From NCBI GenBank assembly GCA_050173895.1, contig JBFXKJ010000018.1:1-31022 (forward strand): a DNA stretch of 31,022 bases. The letters are read 5' to 3'. The notes beneath the pieces are model-generated. The model worked only from the letters and a program-made list of their open reading frames with translations, searched no databases and was not told the DNA's origin. Source of the stretch: JBCFBK01 sp050173895. GTDB lineage: Bacteria > Bacteroidota > Bacteroidia > Bacteroidales > Prolixibacteraceae. Below are positions 25,549 to 31,022 of this stretch, piece by piece. The position numbers and the translations under genes were made by a program. The number at the start of each line of letters is the position of its first letter. Within the stretch, counting starts at the first letter, position 1.

Positions 25549-28500
25549 ATGAAAAAAATCTTAATCTTGCTTGCAATTTGTACATTTGGGCTGGAGCCTC
25601 TCATGGCCCAGACCAGGGAAATTAAGGGAATTGTGACCTCTGCTGAAGACGGAAGTACCATTCCGGGAGTTACAGTAACTGTGAAAGGAACAACTCTTGG
25701 TACCATCACAGATCTTGACGGGAACTTTACCATCAGGGTTCCGCAGAATGCACAAACACTCGTGTTTTCATTTGTGGGGATGGAGACACAGGAAGCGCCG
25801 ATAACGGGAAGTTCATTAAACATTCAGCTTCAATCTGAAATACAAGGAATTAACGAAGTTGTAGTTACAGCCCTGGGTATCTCGCGCCAGAAAAAGTCGC
25901 TCGGCTATTCGGTGCAGGAAGTCAGCGGAGAGGCCGTCAATGCGGTGAAATCGGACAATTTTATCACTTCGCTTTCGGGTAAGGTGTCCGGAATTCAGGT
26001 TCAGAACAATACAAATTTTGGGGGATCGACCAACGTCACCATCCGGGGTTCTTCCTCTCTTACGCAGAGTAATCAGGCTTTGTTTGTCGTCGACGGTGTT
26101 CCGATCGACAACTCGAATGTAAACAATTCAGGTCAGCTTACCGGGCGTTCAGGCTATGACTACGGGAATACGGCAGCCGACATGAACCCGAACGACATCG
26201 AGTCGATCAGTGTACTGAAAGGGGCGGCAGCAACCGCACTTTACGGCTCACGGGCAGCAAACGGGGTGATCCTGATCACCACCAAAAAAGGTACGGCCAG
26301 CACAGGAAGAGCGGTTGGCGTAAAGGTGAGCTCGAATATCACTGTCAGTGCGATCGATAAAAAAACATTCCCTGAATATCAGACTGAGTACGGAGCCGGA
26401 TATGGTCCTTACTATAGTTCGCCCGATTACCCGGGGCTGAATTCGATCGATGTGAACGGGGACGGTACTCCTGACCTGGCAACTCCGTATCAGGAAGATG
26501 CCTCCCGCGGCCAAAAATTTGACCCCTCGCTGATGGTTTACCAATGGGATGCTTTTGATCCGGAGTCGCCCAATTTTGATAAAGCTACCCCCTGGCTTGC
26601 CGGCGCAAACGGTCCGGACTCGTTCTTTGAAACGGCTGTCAGCAATACCAATAACATTGATATTTCGGGTGGTACGGACAAAACCACCTACCGCGCCTCC
26701 CTTTCCAATATGGACCAACGAGGCGTGATGCCAAACAGTTCGCTGAAGAGGAACAGCGTACTTTTCAACGGATCGCATAAAATTATTGATAAGCTAAAAA
26801 TCAGCACATCGGCCAATTTCATCAACACCCGGGGCAAAGGACGGCCATCGACAGGATACTCCGATAATATTCTGACCAGCTTCCGGCAATGGTATCAGAT
26901 GAATGTCGATATCAAAATGCAGGAACGTCTTTACAAGACCACCGGTCGAAATGTTACCTGGAACAGGAATGCCTATGATGACGAAGCTCCTGCGTACTGG
27001 GACAACCCCTACTGGGTCCGGTATGAGAACTTCGAAGAAGACGAACGGAACCGGTTTGTCGGTTATGCCCAGTTGGACTGGAAAATCAATGATTACCTCA
27101 GTGTGATGGGCCGTTTTGCCATTGATACCTACAATGAGCTTCAGGAAGAACGCAAGGCTGTGGGATCGGCTTCGGGTGAACTTGGGGTGGACCGGCCGAA
27201 TGTAACTTCCGGCTATTCGCGGCTCGAACGTTCTTTCCGCGAAACGAACCTTGACCTGATGCTGAACTTTCAAAAAGACCTTACCGAAGATCTTAATCTT
27301 ACCGGCTTGATTGGGATGAATATCCGGCGATCCAAAAACGATCAGGTATTTGCTTCGACCAACAACGGACTGGCGGTAGCAGGAACCTACGCGCTGAGCA
27401 ACAGCCTGGATCCCATGCTTCCACCGGAGGAACTTTTGGAAGAGATCGGCGTAAACGGGATTTTTGCCAGCGTATCTCTGGGTTATCGCAACACCTGGTT
27501 TCTCGACGGCACTTTGCGGAGGGACGAATCATCCACCCTTCCTGACGATAATAATTCCTATTATTATCCTTCGGTCACTGCCAGCTTCATCTTTTCAAAC
27601 CTGTTGAAGAAAGAGTGGCTGTCACTCGGCAAGGTCAGGCTGAACTACGCGGAAGTCGGGAACAGCGCTCCCGCGCTGAGGCTCACCGACACATACCGCA
27701 TTCAGGCTTCCTTCGCGGGAACTTCCCTGGCCACTCTGCCCGATGTCAAGCTCAACCCCAATCTGAAACCCGAACGCCAGACGGCGTACGAAGCAGGTCT
27801 GGAGATGAACTTCCTGAAAAACCGGATTGGATTCGACCTGGCCTTTTATAAGAATAACACTTTTGACCAGTTGATGCCTTTGTCCGTTTCCTTTGCAACC
27901 GGCTATGATTCGAAATGGATCAATGCCGGAGAAATCGAGAACAGAGGGATTGAACTGACCCTCTCAGGCACTCCGGTAAAAATGAAAGACTTCCAATGGG
28001 AAGTGAATGTTAACTGGGCAAAGAATAAAAATGAAGTGGTCTCCCTTTTTAAGGACGAGAGCGGCAATGAGGTGACCAACCTCCAGCTGGCTTCGCTCCA
28101 GGGAGGTGTAACGATCAATGCCCGGGTGGGCGAAGCTTACGGCACCATTAACGGCTCCGATTACGTCTATCATGAAAACGGCCAACCCATTGTCAATCCG
28201 AACGGCCGCTACCGGATTTCCCCGACCAACGACATCGTCCTGGGCAACTTCAATCCGGACTGGACCGGAGGGATCAACAACGTTTTTTCATATAAGAATC
28301 TCGCCTTAAGTTTCCTTCTTGATTTTCAACATGGAGGTGATGTCTTCTCACTTGATATGTGGTACGGAAGCTCCACCGGTTTGTATCAGGAATCGATAGG
28401 ACCCAATGACCTGGGAAATCCGAAACGCGACCCGATCGTATGGACCAATCCGGACGATCCGTCAAAAGGATACGCTTCCAACAGCGGTGGTACCATCAAT

Positions 28501-28848
28501 GAGGGTGTTCTCGAAAACGGCGAGCCCAATACCACCCGCGTCCGGAACGACACCTATGCTGCAGACGGCTATGCTGTCAGTCCAAACAAGCGGTTTGTTT
28601 ATGATGCTTCTTTCATTAAACTCCGCGAGCTTACCCTTACCTATAAGCTTCCTAAAAAGCTGATTGAAGAAACTTTCCTGAATGATGCCTCTGTCAGTTT
28701 CGTCGGATCAAACCTGTGGATCATTCATAAAAATCTGCCCTATGCAGACCCGGAAGCCAGCCAAAGCTCAGGCAATATCCAGGGATGGCAAAGTGGCGTT
28801 ATGCCCACGGTGAGGAATTTCGGATTTACAGTTAACCTTCAATTTTAA
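25549..28848 (+). CDS. SusC/RagA family TonB-linked outer-membrane receptor
   Basis: A 1099-residue outer-membrane transporter that imports a nutrient using TonB energy. A signal peptide ends at residue 20 (EPLMA before QTREIKG). A carboxypeptidase-regulatory-like domain (about 24-105) contains PGVTVTVKGTTLGTITDLDG. The plug (about 110-245) has SLGYSVQEVSGE, FVVDGVPIDNS and ISVLKGAAATALYGSRAANG, the SusC hallmark. The rest is a 22-strand barrel ending GFTVNLQF with a terminal Phe. There is no STN domain, so no link to an anti-sigma factor is expected. It is followed by a SusD-like lipoprotein gene. No glycosidase or peptidase gene is near, so the substrate cannot be predicted. Confidence 0.96.
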   Translation: MKKILILLAICTFGLEPLMAQTREIKGIVTSAEDGSTIPGVTVTVKGTTLGTITDLDGNFTIRVPQNAQTLVFSFVGMETQEAPITGSSLNIQLQSEIQGINEVVVTALGISRQKKSLGYSVQEVSGEAVNAVKSDNFITSLSGKVSGIQVQNNTNFGGSTNVTIRGSSSLTQSNQALFVVDGVPIDNSNVNNSGQLTGRSGYDYGNTAADMNPNDIESISVLKGAAATALYGSRAANGVILITTKKGTASTGRAVGVKVSSNITVSAIDKKTFPEYQTEYGAGYGPYYSSPDYPGLNSIDVNGDGTPDLATPYQEDASRGQKFDPSLMVYQWDAFDPESPNFDKATPWLAGANGPDSFFETAVSNTNNIDISGGTDKTTYRASLSNMDQRGVMPNSSLKRNSVLFNGSHKIIDKLKISTSANFINTRGKGRPSTGYSDNILTSFRQWYQMNVDIKMQERLYKTTGRNVTWNRNAYDDEAPAYWDNPYWVRYENFEEDERNRFVGYAQLDWKINDYLSVMGRFAIDTYNELQEERKAVGSASGELGVDRPNVTSGYSRLERSFRETNLDLMLNFQKDLTEDLNLTGLIGMNIRRSKNDQVFASTNNGLAVAGTYALSNSLDPMLPPEELLEEIGVNGIFASVSLGYRNTWFLDGTLRRDESSTLPDDNNSYYYPSVTASFIFSNLLKKEWLSLGKVRLNYAEVGNSAPALRLTDTYRIQASFAGTSLATLPDVKLNPNLKPERQTAYEAGLEMNFLKNRIGFDLAFYKNNTFDQLMPLSVSFATGYDSKWINAGEIENRGIELTLSGTPVKMKDFQWEVNVNWAKNKNEVVSLFKDESGNEVTNLQLASLQGGVTINARVGEAYGTINGSDYVYHENGQPIVNPNGRYRISPTNDIVLGNFNPDWTGGINNVFSYKNLALSFLLDFQHGGDVFSLDMWYGSSTGLYQESIGPNDLGNPKRDPIVWTNPDDPSKGYASNSGGTINEGVLENGEPNTTRVRNDTYAADGYAVSPNKRFVYDASFIKLRELTLTYKLPKKLIEETFLNDASVSFVGSNLWIIHKNLPYADPEASQSSGNIQGWQSGVMPTVRNFGFTVNLQF

Positions 28849-28862
28849 AACGAAAAAAATCT

Positions 28863-28940
28863 ATGAAACGAGCCATGGAAGCCGCGGCATCCGCCCGAGC
28901 TGATGTTTATTGGCGAGTTCCATACGTCGATGTTCTTTAG
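28863..28940 (+). CDS. Possible 25-codon small ORF between susC- and susD-like genes
   Basis: An ATG 14 bases after the SusC stop opens a 25-residue frame (MKRAMEAAASARADVYWRVP at its start) ending at TAG. The bases before the ATG (ACGAAAAAAATCT) are of the A-rich kind found before Bacteroidota starts. The first nine bases, ATGAAACGA, are identical to the start of the SusD-like gene at 28998. It could be a leader peptide, a remnant of an older SusD start, or chance. No family is recognised and no membrane helix is visible. Confidence 0.2.
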   Translation: MKRAMEAAASARADVYWRVPYVDVL

Positions 28941-28997
28941 AAAAGTGATGAAGTTTAGTACGCAAATTATGCACGGTTAAATTGAAACGATAAACAT

Positions 28998-30503
28998 ATG
29001 AAACGAATAACCATACATGTATCATACCGCACCGGTTTGAAAAATGAAAAACCGGCCAGGCTCGTCAAATCCGGCAAGCAGATCCTGACTGTGCTCCTTG
29101 CCTTATGGATCGTTAGTTCCTGTAACGACAAATTCGACGACTATAATACCGACGACCGCAATCCGGCCAAGGTTCCCGGCGAATCGATCTTCTCCAATGC
29201 ACAAAAAGCATTGGCTGACCAGATCAGCTCGACCAATGTAAACCTGAATATTTTCAGGCTGTGGGCGCAACACTGGACCCAGACAACCTATACCGACGAA
29301 GCCAATTATGATATTCTGAACCGGAACGTCGCAGACAACACCTTTGAGATCTACTATGAGGATGTACTGAAAGATCTCAGGGAATCGGCAAGGCTCATTG
29401 AAGAGGCCGGCTCTCCTTTCGGTGAGGACCCCGCAGTTTTGCAGAATAAGCTGGCTATTATCGAGATCCTGAACGTGTATGCCTTTCAAAACCTGGTCGA
29501 TATCTTTGGAATGGTACCGTATACCGAAGCGCTGGACATCGAAAATGTTCATCCGGCCTACGAAGACGGACATACTGTTTACGTCGATCTGTTTAAACGG
29601 CTTGACGCAGCAATTGCCACAATGAATCCGGAATTCGGGAGTTTTGATATTGCCGATCTGTATTACAGCGGAGATGTGGCGTCCTGGATCAAATTTGCCA
29701 ATACGCTGAAAATAAAAATGGGGATCACGATCGCCGATGCTGATGCAGCACTGGCAAAAACGGCGGTGGAAACAGCCGTACAGGGAAGCTTTTCCTCCAA
29801 CGAGGACGACTGCCTGATGCCCTACATGCAGTCATCTCCGAATTTCAATCCGATTTATGACGAACTGGTTGCTACCGGACGACATGACTTCGTGGGCGCA
29901 AACACCATGATCGATCTGATGAACGAACTCAATGACCCCCGGCGGGCAGCCTATTTCACTGTTTACGAAGGAACCTACAAAGGCGGGCAATATGGTTATG
30001 CCAGTCCCTACACCGATCATTCCCACGTAGGCGATGTGCTTCATGCTCCTGATTTTCCAGGAATTATACTGACCTACAGTGAGTTGCAATTCTATCTCGC
30101 CGAGGCAGCAGAAAGGGGTTTCCAGGTTCCGAGTCCGGCAGCCGCCTACTACAGCGAAGGCATTCGTTCCTCATTCGAATTCTGGCAGACAGAAGGTGCG
30201 GATGCTTACCTGTCCAGGCCGGCTGTCGCCTATGGAACAGCGACAGGCACCTGGAAGCAAAAAATAGCCCTGCAATCCTGGATTGCTGCTTACAACAGAG
30301 GACTGGAAGCATATACAACCTGGCGAAGGCTCGACTACCCTATTCTTAACATTCCCGAATTCTGGGAAAACTACAGCGATATCCCCACTCGCTTTACATT
30401 CCCCGTCAACGAGCAAACCCTCAATAGCGCCAATTACAAGGCTGCAGCCGAAGCGATCGGAGGCGACGAGCTGACAACCAAAATATTTTGGGATAAATTT
30501 TAA
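28998..30503 (+). CDS. SusD/RagB family outer-membrane lipoprotein
   Basis: A 501-residue surface lipoprotein that forms a lid over the SusC channel and binds its substrate. The lipobox is VSSC with the lipidated Cys at residue 42, followed by NDKFDDYNTDDRNPAKVPGE. The early mature motif and helical TPR-like body (ALADQISSTNVNLNIFRLWA, WTQTTYTDEANYD) point to the SusD-like_2 subgroup. Later pieces such as FPGIILTYSELQFYLAEAAE are the usual SusD C-terminal helix pair. The n-region of the signal peptide is long (about 28 residues, very basic) and there is no internal Met that would shorten it. It lies 149 bases after SusC and before a strong terminator, so the pair is a closed two-gene unit. 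Confidence 0.94.
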   Translation: MKRITIHVSYRTGLKNEKPARLVKSGKQILTVLLALWIVSSCNDKFDDYNTDDRNPAKVPGESIFSNAQKALADQISSTNVNLNIFRLWAQHWTQTTYTDEANYDILNRNVADNTFEIYYEDVLKDLRESARLIEEAGSPFGEDPAVLQNKLAIIEILNVYAFQNLVDIFGMVPYTEALDIENVHPAYEDGHTVYVDLFKRLDAAIATMNPEFGSFDIADLYYSGDVASWIKFANTLKIKMGITIADADAALAKTAVETAVQGSFSSNEDDCLMPYMQSSPNFNPIYDELVATGRHDFVGANTMIDLMNELNDPRRAAYFTVYEGTYKGGQYGYASPYTDHSHVGDVLHAPDFPGIILTYSELQFYLAEAAERGFQVPSPAAAYYSEGIRSSFEFWQTEGADAYLSRPAVAYGTATGTWKQKIALQSWIAAYNRGLEAYTTWRRLDYPILNIPEFWENYSDIPTRFTFPVNEQTLNSANYKAAAEAIGGDELTTKIFWDKF

Positions 30504-30535
30504 CATTCTGTAACAGGTCTGCAGCGATCTGTTTC

Positions 30536-30570
30536 AGAGGGTGCCCATATTTTCGGGCACCCTCTTTCTG
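30536..30570 (+). terminator. Intrinsic terminator of the SusC/SusD unit
   Basis: A perfect 11-base stem, AGAGGGTGCCC (30536-30546) with GGGCACCCTCT (30555-30565), an 8-base loop (ATATTTTC), and a T-rich 3' flank (TTTCTGTTTG) starting inside the stem. It sits 32 bases after the SusD stop codon, the best terminator in the window. Confidence 0.9.
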
Positions 30571-30635
30571 TTTGCTGTCGCTGCCTGTTGTTACTCCAGG
30601 CTTATCGATGTTTTCCAAATATTAAATTTAACAAG

Positions 30636-30671
30636 GGCCTGTTATCCCGCTTTTCCTGTTTCCAACAGGCC
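30636..30671. repeat. Inverted repeat downstream of the SusD terminator
   Basis: GGCCTGTT (30636-30643) and AACAGGCC (30664-30671) form a perfect 8-base stem with a 20-base loop. No T-run follows on the plus strand. On the minus strand it is followed by CTTGTTAAATTT, so it could be a weak terminator for leftward transcription or a regulatory hairpin. Confidence 0.35.
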
Positions 30672-30914
30672 GTCAAAAAACCAACTAAGTCTTTATTGGA
30701 AAGACGCTTAAAAATATAAAATTTTATTTTTCTCTCTTAAATTTGGGCAAAAGATGATAAAGATCATGTTTTCAGCACGATAATTTTACAAATCCCTATC
30801 GCTTGAGAAATTTTAATTTTTATTTTTGTACTATTAAGCTTTTTTAACATTTTTTCTGTTTGGCGAGGAAAGTAATTTAAAAACGATAACAGTACAGGGA
30901 TTATTATTAACAAA

Positions 30915-30937
30915 TCAATTAATATTCGTTTAATTGA
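30915..30937. repeat. AT-rich inverted repeat near the right edge
   Basis: TCAATTAA-tattcgt-TTAATTGA is a perfect 8-base inverted repeat with a 7-base spacer. It lies between the promoter-like box at 30821 and a possible gene start at 30976, so it may be an operator or a 5' leader hairpin of the next gene. Confidence 0.4.
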
Positions 30938-31022
30938 CGTGCAGTGGAGAGAAAGAGTAAGGAAGATGTGTTAAGATGATATCCGGCTGGCAAATTCATA
31001 AACCCGCAGGCGCCAAGGTCAG

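Larger units (their letters stand above)
30571..31022. other. AT-rich non-coding region with promoter-like boxes and inverted repeats, no convincing gene
   Basis: No convincing coding region is seen. Two sequences match the -7 box TAnnTTTG on the plus strand: TAAATTTG (30738-30745) and TATTTTTG (30821-30828). The second has a TTG at 30803-30805, a short 15-base spacing. An 8-base inverted repeat GGCCTGTT/AACAGGCC spans 30636-30671, and another spans 30915-30937. An ATG at 30976 opens a frame that runs off the right edge (16 codons visible), which may be the start of the next gene. It is too short to assign. Confidence 0.4.

Noticed and set aside
30976..31022. Possible gene start at the right edge
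   Set aside because: Only 16 codons are visible, with no signal peptide or motif, so it is mentioned in the non-coding region entry but not called as a gene.

Overview
The window looks like chromosomal DNA of a Bacteroidota bacterium, probably from the Bacteroidales/Marinilabiliales side of the phylum. The reasons are a SusC/SusD outer-membrane pair, a MurF-alanine racemase fusion, recurrent -7 promoter boxes of the Bacteroidota type (TAnnTTTG), few recognisable Shine-Dalgarno sequences, and a PorT-like small beta-barrel protein. No tRNA, rRNA, insertion sequence, integrase or CRISPR array was seen, so it reads as ordinary chromosome rather than an island.

Region 1 (1-14892, all minus strand) is one tightly packed seven-gene operon read right to left: ABC ATPase, ABC-2 permease carrying a degenerate M1-peptidase-like domain and a C-terminal golvesin-like domain, TolC-type outer-membrane factor, lipoprotein membrane-fusion adaptor, RND pump 1, RND pump 2 fused to an ABC ATPase, and the start of a second ABC-2 permease that runs off the left edge. 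Gaps between genes are 5 to 26 bases. The operon mixes a complete proton-driven RND tripartite efflux machine with two ABC-2 modules. In the most unusual gene, the ATPase domain is joined to the RND C-terminus and its first strand is separated from the Walker A region by about 180 residues holding four predicted membrane helices.

Region 2 (14893-19545, plus strand) starts at a divergent promoter region and holds an MscS-type mechanosensitive channel, a small outer-membrane beta-barrel protein, glutamine-dependent NAD+ synthetase and a Crp/Fnr-family regulator. Several have their own -7 box. A hairpin overlaps the stop of the regulator.

Region 3 (19558-22669, minus strand) is thymidine kinase followed by the bifunctional MurF-alanine racemase, two genes for DNA precursor salvage and peptidoglycan precursor synthesis.

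Region 4 (22739-25278, plus strand) is a probable three-gene operon with stop and start codons touching or overlapping: an acidic protein of unknown function, RsmI 16S rRNA methyltransferase, and a YjjG-type HAD nucleotidase.

Region 5 (25549-30570, plus strand) is a two-gene SusC/SusD nutrient-uptake unit ending in a strong intrinsic terminator. A possible 25-codon small ORF sits between the two genes. The last 450 bases hold AT-rich non-coding DNA with promoter-like boxes and two inverted repeats, and no convincing gene.
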